64,000 nt of DNA from positions 248,001-312,000 of the forward strand of contig JAJOHG010000015.1 of assembly GCA_021029095.1 (NCBI GenBank), given 5' to 3'. The notes beneath the pieces were generated by a model. It saw nothing but the letters and a program-made list of their open reading frames with translations, made no database searches and had not been told where the DNA came from. This document shows positions 54,246 to 64,000 of the stretch, in pieces. Source of the DNA: Phellopilus nigrolimitatus (Eukaryota > Basidiomycota > Agaricomycetes > Hymenochaetales > Hymenochaetaceae). Both the position numbers and the translations under genes were made by a program. The first letter of the stretch is position 1. Each line of letters begins with the position of its first letter.

Positions 54246-57200
54246 CTACAGCTCGTCCTTCGCGTGCCCGTCTGCGCCCTCCGCACGCACGTCCGCTGCG
54301 GCGTTAGCGCCAGCGCCAAGCCCGGCCCCACCGCCCTCCTTCGCGTTCTCGCCCGAAGCCGGGCCCGTCGCAGCCGCAGCCGCCGCGCCCGCGAGCGCGT
54401 TCGCGTCCGCCGCGGCGACGTGCGAGCGGATCCGGCCCGCGTCCGCGAGCGCGCGCGCGAGGCGCGCGATCTCCGCGTCGTACGCCTCCCACTCGGGGAT
54501 CTGGCGCGCGCGCGCGAGCTTTGGCTCTTTCTGTGCGTGAGCGGGGTTATTGGGGGTGAGTGTGTGTGTGTGTATAGGGTGGGAGGGGAGGGGAGGGGGG
54601 AGGACGTACCGTGAGCGGGTTTTGGCAGAGGTCGATGGTCTTTGCGCGGTGCAGGCGGTCTTTGCTGCCTGTGGACGCGGACGGGTGAGCCGGATTGTCC
54701 AGATGGATCAGGCGAAGTGAGGAAAGCGGTACGTACACCATGTCTCGCACTGTCGTCATCGGCGACTTTTAGTTCCTTCGATCTCTGAGAGTTGTGGAGT
54801 TTGACATACCCAGAGCCAATCCTCGTCTAGTGAGAACTGGAATGACGAATCACAACGTCAGTCAGATGCGTCAGAGTGCAAATGGAAGTTGGCCGCTTAC
54901 TATGGGAACTTCGCGTTGCAGGTTGTTGGGGAGATCTTGGAAGATCGCGTGAGCAGCGGGTCAGATTCGCGTAAAAACCAGCTACGAATGATTTACCTTG
55001 GTCTAAGTTCGCTAGTGAATTAGGGTCTTGCGAGAGTTGTTGATAGCTTCCGCGGAGAATGTCCTGCGTGAGGCGATTTAGTCTAGCCAAAGACAGGTGA
55101 AAACTCGCCACTTACTCCCGCAGCGATCTATGAAAATCCGACGCGGTCAGTCAGTGCGATGGTGCTGTAGTGACGCTCAGACTCACTTGTCGGAAACGAG
55201 CCAGATCAACAACGTACAGCGCGCTGAAGGACGAGAATTCAATCAGCCGGACAGAACGCTTGGGATTGTTAAGAAATACATTACCTGATATGATAGGGTC
55301 GACCACGGAGGAAGTCCTTCCAATACCCCGTCTTCCAGAATCGGAAGCCCTCCATGTCCGTGTTGTCGTCGCCCATTGGTGTGTATCCATATGGCGCTCC
55401 GTGCATATCCAGGTCAACGAGTTCTTGCAAATCAGTACGCACGATCTGGTCCGCGTCGACAAAGATGACCTTCTTCAGGTCCATTGGGAACAGCACGTCG
55501 AGGAAGAGGATCTTGTACGCCCAGATGATGCGCTGCTTTTCTGTCTGCGCCCGCAGCCACGAAGGCCATTTGTACGTGACAAGCTCGTAGTCGAAATTAT
55601 ACTCTTCGGCGAAATGAGGCAGGAATTCCTACGATACAGCGGAGCGATGAGGCGTCTTGATCGACAGACACTAATGGGGACACTTACGAGGAACGAAGGT
55701 GACAGGAAATTCTCGATGAACCAAAACTTGACGGTGCTTTTAGTGTTCTTAAGGACACTTAAGATCATGATTGACGCAAAACGCTGGTTTTAGAGTTAGT
55801 ATAAGCTAATGGCTCATCGTTGCTTAAGACTTGCCTCGTACAGTAGCCCAGATGCGACTGTAAAAATGTTGATATCAGCCTGGCGAGACGCAATAGTTTT
55901 TATGGGTGGATTTTTGGGCCGAAACAAGGATACGACACTATCCGGTGAATATTGTGTCAGGATATAATTGATCAATTAGTAGATGTATAAACGTACCGTG
56001 AAGCTAGATTGTCAAACAGATTCTTCGACCCTTCCTCGCCTACGACAAACTCATCGAGGACGTCCGCCTTCTCCATTCCCGGGCGCCTTCTCACACGAGG
56101 GTACAAGGTCAGGCCTTCGAAGCTGGTCAAAGTGATCTCGTTCCCTACGACGGAGACATTCGGACTATTCCAGCCCTCGTTGCCCGCGCTTTCTAGTGCG
56201 TATACGTCACGGCCTCGGCCCTCGCGGATATCGAGCTGAAAGACGCCTGGTGTCGCTTTGAATTGCAGATAGCCCATGTTGAGGACAACCTGTGTGTCGT
56301 CAACAACCGTGCCATCGAGTGCTGCGAGCTGCAGTTGCAAACCGCGCGGGGGCGCATTTGTGAGTACATCGCGCGCGTGGCCCTCGATTACGAGGTAGTC
56401 GAGCTCAAAGATCGCCTCGAGCCCACGTTCACGATCTTCAGGTGAGAGAGTCGAGAGCTGGATGTTGTCGAGGTCATAGAGGGCCTCGCGTGGGCGGACA
56501 AGCCATGATGGTGGCACGTCCATTGCCATCGTATACAGAGGCTCTGTCGGCAAACCATCGAAGACTGTCTGGGCTTCAATCTCGAGACTGGAAATGCAAT
56601 TAGAAAATGCCGTTCGATGGTATGCAAGTTAATTACCCGTTCTCATCGAAAGAAAGGCTAGGCGAAAGGTTGAAGCGATAGAATCGCTTGAGGGGGAGCT
56701 GAGGGCAGGATAGGTTGAGTGTAACCCGAGGCAATGAGCCAAACGATCTCGTACCTCTGAATAACGTCCAGGATTCAGGTAAACCTCTGAAAATACAGAG
56801 GGTACGGTCGAAAGCCACTGTTGAATCATCCGTCAGCATTGCACATCCCGACACCCTCAAATGCAAAATTGAAGCCGACCTCGAGGAATGCTGACCACTT
56901 CTGCGCAGATACGCTAACGGGATCCACCACGACGCCAATATGATACACAGCAGTAGATGGGTCGCCAAACGAAAAAGATCTATATGAGAAAGAATATTGG
57001 TAACTGACTCAAACATAAATACCAGAAAACCGTGGACGTACGTGAAGTTCCCGGAAAGCTGACGATAATTTCTCTTCCGGGGGAGCGGGGTAGTATTCAA
57101 CAAACCCTGTTCACTTGGATCGGGAAGCTGTACGGAGGATATTACTGACGAGGCCATGGACACTAAATTCCCATAGGCGATTCTAGGTATGTCGGTTTTC

Positions 57201-60200
57201 AGTTAAGATGTGTAGAATGAATAAAGTAGATAATACGAACTTCTCGAGGCTCGTGGACGTGATCGTGAGGTTTGTCAATGCTTCGATTACGGGCGCAGTC
57301 CTCTTGCGCAGCTCATATTCCTCAAGAGCTGTGAAATCTGCTGACGAGAAAGCATGGGGCTCAATGGGGCCTACAACCTAAAGAATTCTAAAGTCAGATT
57401 ATTGTAACGTGACGACCAAGAGGGAACGCACCCTTCCGTTCACGAGCAACGCTAACTCCCCTGGTTCGATCCCAAGTTCTCTCGCGACAAGTCTACTGGT
57501 GACACTGTATCGATCATGTGTTTCCGATTCGCTCAGCCCATCCATGGTGACTCCGACATCCTGAAGCAGTTGATAGACGACGGAGTTCTCAGACAAAACA
57601 GTCTGCCCGACTGACGCCGGAGCGTCATCGGAAAACGCGGATTCCGGGTTAAGGAGTATGCCAAACTCTTTCAACGAAACCTTCGAGAGGAGCTCATGTG
57701 TGACGAGATGCGAGACAATGGGTGAGATCCGGCGGTGTGTAATAGAGGACTCTGAGTCTTTAGAAGCGGGGTTATGAATGAAAGACAATCTGGAAGCTGA
57801 CCCCTCCTGAAGAATATGGTTAAAAAGCGATACCCGGCGCCAGCAGAATGACGCACAAGCGATAACAAGGCTTCTTTCATCAACGCGATACCGCCTTCGC
57901 TATCAAGATCTGCTACCACAAACGTCGTCAATGTCATCTCTTCGGAATCTTGGTTATCCATAAGGTCGCGATTCAAAGTAGAGCAATCAGTACAAAAAGG
58001 TCACATTGGATATTTTGTAAATTCACCTGGATACAAATATGCTCCAGCCGCCGGTGCGAATACAGTTTTCTTAAATATCTCAGGCAAGTTGAACACGCGC
58101 AGACTACCGCTCCCGACACCCGGCCTCGCTGCCGAAGGGAAGATATATCTGTTTCGACGAAGATGTGTTTCTGGGAGGTCATAAAAGTACGTGTCGATGG
58201 TCCCAAGGTCCGCATCGCCAAGTTCTGCTAGATAAATCTGCGATGTTTTAGCAAAAACGGTTTGGTCTTGTTTCAGAGAAGAATAAATTAAAGGTGCATT
58301 GAAAGCTTGGCATACCTTCTCCTGGAAATACTGGATTTGAGTCGACATCTCCGTCTGCAGATGCTTAAGGAACTCCTGTAAATAATTTCCATAAATAATT
58401 CAAGCTTGCATGAGTCTTAGGAATTAAGTAGTATGAGCCTAATACTAACGTCGTCCAAGTCGAAGTGCTTTGCATTCACAAATGCATGTCCAGTTGGGCA
58501 TGATCCAGGCGTCGCATCCAGACGCTGTGCATACGCATGTGCCTTCTCAATACGCTTCCACCATGGTTATGCCTTCCTCTGTACCTTCTTTGCTCTCTTC
58601 TACTTCAGTCAGAGCTAGTCCTCGTTCTCCATCTTCATTGCCGTCGAAAATGTCGTCGATACTGAATTTAGGCTTTTTCGCCCCTTGTTCGTCGCTTGCA
58701 GTCTGCTGAAGCTCTTTGAACTGGTGTCGTACAAGATCCCAGTCAACCGTTGGAGCGAGGAGGTGAACTGGCATTTGGATCTGTCCGACCTGGAGTCACA
58801 GGCCATTCTCGTAAGGACATATCTAAATAGTGAAGGGTGGAACGTACTTGGGCAAGGAATGCCATGGTTTTTGCACGCCCATAAGTATCTAAAAGGTGGT
58901 AGAACAGCCTCGCCATTTTGCGTGCTATATTAAAAACCCGTTCACAGATCTTTTCAGATTCAATAGCTGTGTGAACTCATACTCACCATCATCGGTCTCA
59001 ACTCCAGGTACGACGCCAAAGCGAATAGGAAAGCCCCTGCTAATGATATTGCTAACTGGCCCAGCTATGAAATTCAGGCTCGCTGTTTGCGAGAGGTCGG
59101 AAACTACGATAACATTGATCAAGTTCTGCTTGACGTTGTGGAATTGACCCGGATAGGTTTGACGGAGAAGCTATGGTTTTTTTCCCCCGTGTAAGTCGAA
59201 TGAGCTTTTCGTCAGTCGGGAAAGACTCACTCCTGTAATTGACGGGTTCCATCGCGCGTACCTGTGTATTCACGTAAAAGACCGCACTCCCGAATTATGC
59301 TCTGGAGAATAAACTCACCTCGAATCCTTCGTTAAGTCATTCCACCACACGACGACACCACCGCCCTCGGGCCGGTCGCTCGCGTCGAAGAGTGCATCCA
59401 GAACATCACTAGTCTCGCCTTGTGCTAGCGCGATCGACCGGTGTGTGAGGAGGTCGACCGCCTGCCCTGCGTCCAGGCCGAGCTCCGTCAGCGCACGCAT
59501 AGTACCGCGCTCTTTTCGCAGCAGGCGGATTAAGCTATTCCACGATGATTTCAGTAACTCCTAACGCTAAATCGCAGGTTTGCATAAACTTGCACTCACC
59601 CAAGAGGCGTTTGGTCGGAATCCTGTACGGCGAGCCCGTTCAACCACATCGCGCTCGCGCCGCCTTGCGCGCGCATCTGGTTATCGAGCACTTCGTTGTG
59701 GACGTTCTCGTTCACAACGACACGCCGCGCAAGCGACACGGCATATTTGGGAAAGTTCTGTGATAGCTGTGCGAGTGTCGCCAGCGGGTTGCTTGAGTTA
59801 GTGATCAGCTGTGTAGCTTGGATTCCGATGTCTAGACGTAGTTATATTTAATGAATACGCACAAATTACAGACTTACGACTTACTTAAAAGTTCTTCTTC
59901 CGAGAGCGAGGGCGAGATGTCTGCTGAAGTGTTCTGAGGATACTGCTCTATCAGGGACAGTACAAGATCGTCTTCATTCGGTAAGCCCTCGGAGGAAGCC
60001 TCATTTCTTTCGTGTCCTTTTCCGCTCGCGAATTAGTATGAGATATATAGAAGTAGAATTTAGTGAATCACCGCTTGATGCAGACTGCCTGTCATCGACT
60101 GCAAGGTAGTCTGTTTTCTTCAAATCCAATGCGACCCCGTACCCAGAAAGATAGCTCTTCCTACGCTCGCTTTGCCCAGTATGAGGAATATGTCGAAGAA

Positions 60201-60970
60201 CATACTCTACGCGCGGCTGTGGTGAGCTCGATAACTTGAGGAGGTACGAATGCAATTCGCGGAAATTGGCCGAGCTTGGTGAGGCATAGAGGACGGCGGT
60301 ACGAGGCGGAAACTCAAGAACATGTGCAGGATCAGGATGAATGTGATCAAATGAGAGGAGTTTTGGACGAGCAAAGGTCCTACGTGACAAGATAGTTTAT
60401 ATAGGAACGCATGTAAACGGCACACTAGTACGCACATATTCGAAACATCCCGACCATTTGCATCGATAGTATCATGTCCAGCAAGCCGCATGAGTGTTTC
60501 CACGTCACAAACCTGCTCGCCATACCAGTCCACCCATGAGCCGCATTCGTGCAATTCAGGTGAAATGCGCTGCTCTGCGTAGAATTGGTAGAAGGCCTGC
60601 ACTTTAGGAGCCGCAGCATGCAATGCGATTCCAAGTTCTGCTGACGCAAGGGCACCAGGTTCTCGGAGAAAACCTAATGACACAGCTGTTTGAAAAGTGA
60701 CTTGGTGTATGGCCTCGGGCGACAACGTGTCGAGCGCGGGTAGCGACTCTGAGTTTACGAGCGCGTCAAGCAGATGAAAGAAAACACCAGGCTCCTCTGC
60801 TGATATAGTTTCTCTTAAAGCAGATTTGAGTTTGTGGAAACACGTTCAATAACAGCTACTCACATCGCTTCGAGTAGCAAGGGCGTCTCTGGCCATGATG
60901 TGCGCAGGCTGACTCTCACCGCTGGCGTTGCAGCGGCGACGCCTAGCAAGGTCCAAATTAACGGACCCAT
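54246..60970 (-). CDS. UDP-glucose:glycoprotein glucosyltransferase (ER folding sensor)
   Basis: Reglucosylates misfolded glycoproteins in the ER lumen so that calnexin rebinds them. Multi-exon, roughly 1,600 residues. Start [20 protein letters not shown] at 60970 gives a signal peptide; the C-terminus ends HAKDEL (stop 54246-54248), an ER-retrieval signal. The long N-terminal part has the features of UGGT thioredoxin-like and beta-sandwich domains. The C-terminal GT24 catalytic domain shows [46 protein letters not shown] (DxD-type motif), [39 protein letters not shown] and [19 protein letters not shown]. Between the catalytic domain and KDEL lies an unusually Ala/Gly-rich linker of about 65 residues. 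The intron at 55784-55834 uses a GC donor. Confidence 0.94.
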
Positions 60971-61857
60971 CTTTTTGAGCGATCGCATAGACGGTGGTTT
61001 GCTCTGGATATTCTGTTTTATCGCATGAGTATTTGGTGATTGGGTCGACGCTAGGTTGACGTGGCTGATTCGTAGTGATCGGAGACGCGTTTCGAGCGCG
61101 TCGCGACTTCGGCGCGGTTCGCGGGGACTTCCGACAATTCATTTCAGACAAATTCCTGTTGAGAAGATCCGATTTCTCTCTCGACAACTCTTTTGCTCGG
61201 TATTCTGGGCTCCCCGCACATTCAAATAATATAACGACTTCCTCCCGTCATTTTGTTTTACTACCGAATTTAGAATCCAGTTCGCTAATTGTACATACAT
61301 CTTGCTTCCGTCTTGCTTTGCTAGCCTGCTGTACTGTTTTTTTTCTGTTTTATACATCATATACGTCCTTCGTGCATGCACCATTTATACATGCACGGGA
61401 AGAATCGATCATGGTAAGTCGGGGATATACATATAACTTTTGGCACGTCTGCTCCCGTATACTCAAACAATGCGGATGACGATGATGGACCTTTTGCGAT
61501 AAATCCATGCGTCTTTTACGAGTCGTTTTGCTGGGACAACTTGAATTTCAAATATTTTGGCGCCCAAATCATCGTTAAATTTGCTTTCGAGCAAGTAAAA
61601 AGATGGCCCTACCTATCACTCACGGAGCGACGGCGAATCGTTCTGCCTTATAACGACATTGAAATCAAAATCGAGTAGAACTAACTGAGACCTAAGGACA
61701 AGTCAGATAAAATGACCTCAAAATGACCTCATATCGGGAAACGCTGGAGGACACGTTCCAGATGCGTAATTGAACAGGAGATGTGCTGATTATACTGTAC
61801 ATGTACATGTATCACATACAACATCGAGGAAATAAATTATCATAAGCAGAAAGGGGT
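60971..61857. other. Intergenic region between condensin stop and UGGT start
   Basis: No supported gene. Contains a (TACATG)n-type palindromic run near 61798-61811. Confidence 0.55.
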
Positions 61858-64000
61858 CTAGTCAGAGTCATCATCTTTTCCCCGGACCTTTCGCTTTGTA
61901 GCTGCAGATTGCTTTATTAATATCAAAGGTTGAGTAAATTTTATAACAACTAAACCTACTTTTCCGCGTTGCTCGCTTTCGCGCAGCAGCTTTCTTCCCC
62001 TCTGCTCGCTTTTCTAGCGCTTGGTCTTCTTCGCCTTGTCGCTTGTGTTCCTCAAGAATCTATATAGTACGACCGTAAGGGAAGAACATTTGCGAATGCA
62101 AAGTGGATGCACTCACGCCCTCAAACTCTTTGAGCTCGGAGTCAGGCTTATTTGCAGATTTATTCGCGCGCGCCTTCGAGAATATTCAGATCATCTCCTA
62201 AAACGCTACATCCTCAGTTACTCACCTTAACTAAGATTTCGCTAAAACGAGCGAAGACAATCTCCTCATGCAATTTGTCTTGGTAAAATGGTAGGCCTTC
62301 AATGAGTTTCTTGACAGAACGTTCGGATTTAAACGGAAGCAGAGATAAGCAGAAGGCGATATCGCGCCATTGTCGAGGCTCGTCTGAAAGGCGGAAACGA
62401 TAGCAGAGTTTCTCGACAATATTCTCGGCCTGCTTTTCCTGTTGACATAGAGTTGAGTAAGGCCGTGAAATTTACAAATGTGTCTTACCTTCTCAATAAA
62501 TGAAAATATATATTTCATCGTGCTTTGGAATGTCTCTTCATCAACGGCATGCTCGCCAACAGACAAATGGCTAATGACTGGAGAAATCACAAAATTTCAG
62601 AGACGTAACAGTTCCATCAATTGGAAGAGTACTTACCATCTGGCAAATTGTTGTAGATTGCATTATCTTTGGTTGACAACTCCGTAAAGAATAGTTTGGC
62701 CAAGTCTGCAATTCTTCGCTCTGGGTCCTCCAGACACTTCGCCATTTCGCCGAGCTGGCCTTTGACTTTAATCATACCATTCAGGATCAGATGGGTCAAC
62801 ACCATGAGCGTGTTCTTCTTGACAACTAGGTTGTGATCAGAAAGGCCCTTGTACAACTCGTTGCTGTTCTCGTCGATGATGTTGCTAAAGCAAACAGCGA
62901 CGTCGCCCAGTGCGATGACGACATTACTGCGAATGTTTGGATCCTTCGATGTCTCCAGAATCTTGAAAAGCAACCGATGGTGCTGATCGCAGAATTGTGA
63001 GCTAACACAGAGTAGTTTGCTAAAAGCGAGGATAGCTGCCGTCCGAAGCGTCTTGTTCTATACGAAATTGGTAGTCAAATACTTCATCAGATATACACAA
63101 CGATAAATAAGAGACCGCACTTGCCTTGTACTTATGGGGACTACCGCAGATGTGAATAATCATAGGGCCAAAAAGTGCAAGGAGAGAATTTGGTCCATAG
63201 AGCAGCTCCGACTCTCGCACGGCGGCAATGCGCTCTCCGATCTCATCCTCAGCGTTGCCAGCAACCTGCTCTAGCTCTTCGCCGTCTTTAGCGTGTCGTG
63301 GGCTGTTTCCAGAGGCTGATTTTTCAGCTATATCCTCTCAAATCAGACTCTGACGATCAATTTCAGGAGCTGAATGACTACATGCCTTTCTCCTTCTCGT
63401 CCTTCTGCCTTTTCCACTCGCGCTCGACGAGTTCAAGGTAAACGATCTGCTTGATGGCAACGTGACCCACAACGAACAGCAGTTGACTGAGTTCAAAGGC
63501 ATCGCCTCTATCCCCAGATGCAGAAGAATGCGCTGATTGCGCTCTCGAAATGACTTCTGCGTCCGCATTTTCAGGCGCCGGGTCCTCGTCCATCGCTTCA
63601 GGGCTTTTCGGCCGCTCAGCTTGCTCGCTCTTGTCGCGCGTACTGAAAACTCGACGTGTGAGGTTTTTAATCAGGTCGTTACACATGACGTCTGGATGCT
63701 CTCCAAGTGCATAGATAGTGTTGATTGCTTGCTCGGCCATACCGAACCACTCTTTCGATCGAGTTGGAAACAGTACGGTATCCTGCAGTTTTCGAAAGAT
63801 AGCGTTGTCCATTTCCAGACGAAGAGTTTTGTCCAGAAGCGATCCTTCGAAGTTGCATTAGCACCAAACGAACAACATGCGGACATCAATGCATACCCTT
63901 GACCTTCTTCGCGCTTCCGTTGAGTCGTTGTAAGGCAACGCAGGTATATCTCGCTAAAAGCAGGTCTGCCTGGTTTGAATGAGCGCAAAGGCCACCATTG
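61858..64000 (-). CDS. cnd1: Condensin complex subunit 1 (Cnd1/Ycs4/CAP-D2), C-terminal part
   Basis: Non-SMC HEAT-repeat subunit of condensin, needed for mitotic chromosome compaction. The gene runs off the right edge, so the N-terminus is missing. Visible order from the edge: EMDNAIFRKLQDTVLFPT with EQAINTIYALGEHPDVMC, an acidic Ser-rich linker (PEAMDEDPAPENADAE), QLLFVVGHVAIKQIVYLELV, NSLLALFGPMIIHICG, the most conserved block NIRSNVVIALGDVAVCFSN, VVKKNTLMVLTHLILNGMIK and DPERRIADLAKLFFTELS. The tail then becomes basic and acidic by turns (KRKVRGKDDDSD, stop 61858-61860). Introns are short and canonical. No lesion seen. Confidence 0.93.

Noticed and set aside
1..64000. tRNA, rRNA and CRISPR features
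   Set aside because: No tRNA B-box/arm pattern, rRNA-like stretch or spaced identical repeats were recognised by eye; a tRNA scan could still find something small.

Overview
This is a nuclear chromosome segment from a filamentous basidiomycete, most likely an agaricomycete. Genes are cut by many short introns of about 50-70 nt, coding exons are GC-rich, and the gene set is fungal housekeeping: a plasma-membrane proton ATPase, a TPS2-type trehalose phosphatase, separase, condensin, UGGT and a Gbp2-like SR/RRM protein. No bacterial, phage, CRISPR or rRNA feature was seen. All annotation was read by eye from the six-frame translation and splice signals; no database search was run.

Layout. 1-1847 (-): SR/RRM mRNA-binding protein, running off the left edge. 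2902-3879 (+): short-chain dehydrogenase. 3880-5191: gene-free stretch with a MITE-like element and nested palindromes. 5192-10533 and 20366-27819: two arms of a large inverted segmental duplication separated by about 9.8 kb. Each arm holds the 3' part of a PIP 5-kinase gene, remains of an F-box/LRR-like gene and an intact secreted type-B carboxylesterase. The right arm has the full PIP 5-kinase (26357-29027) and carries a 1,415-bp TA-flanked transposon whose empty site is preserved in the left arm. The spacer holds diverged tandem repeats (11587-12060), TPS2 (13695-16990), a cysteine-rich ORF and a secreted proline-rich precursor with internal KR sites (18814-19290).

29698-36780 (-): separase. 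37725-38810 and 42609-43946: two diverged copies of an interspersed repeat that bracket a frameshifted HAM1/ITPase relic (38906-39671) and an unnamed fungal-type gene (40323-41811). 43947-50203: about 6 kb of GC-rich, repeat-laden DNA with one small membrane-protein gene (46069-46670). A perfect 72-bp-armed hairpin element flanked by 9-bp direct repeats lies just upstream of that gene. 50204-53528 (+): PMA1. 54246-60970 (-): ER glucosyltransferase UGGT ending in KDEL. 61858->64000 (-): condensin subunit 1.

The stable genes are essential cell-biology functions (secretion quality control, chromosome segregation, membrane energisation, phosphoinositide and trehalose metabolism). They are not an operon-like pathway. 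The dynamic part is the 5-28 kb duplication block and the repeat-rich 37-50 kb block.
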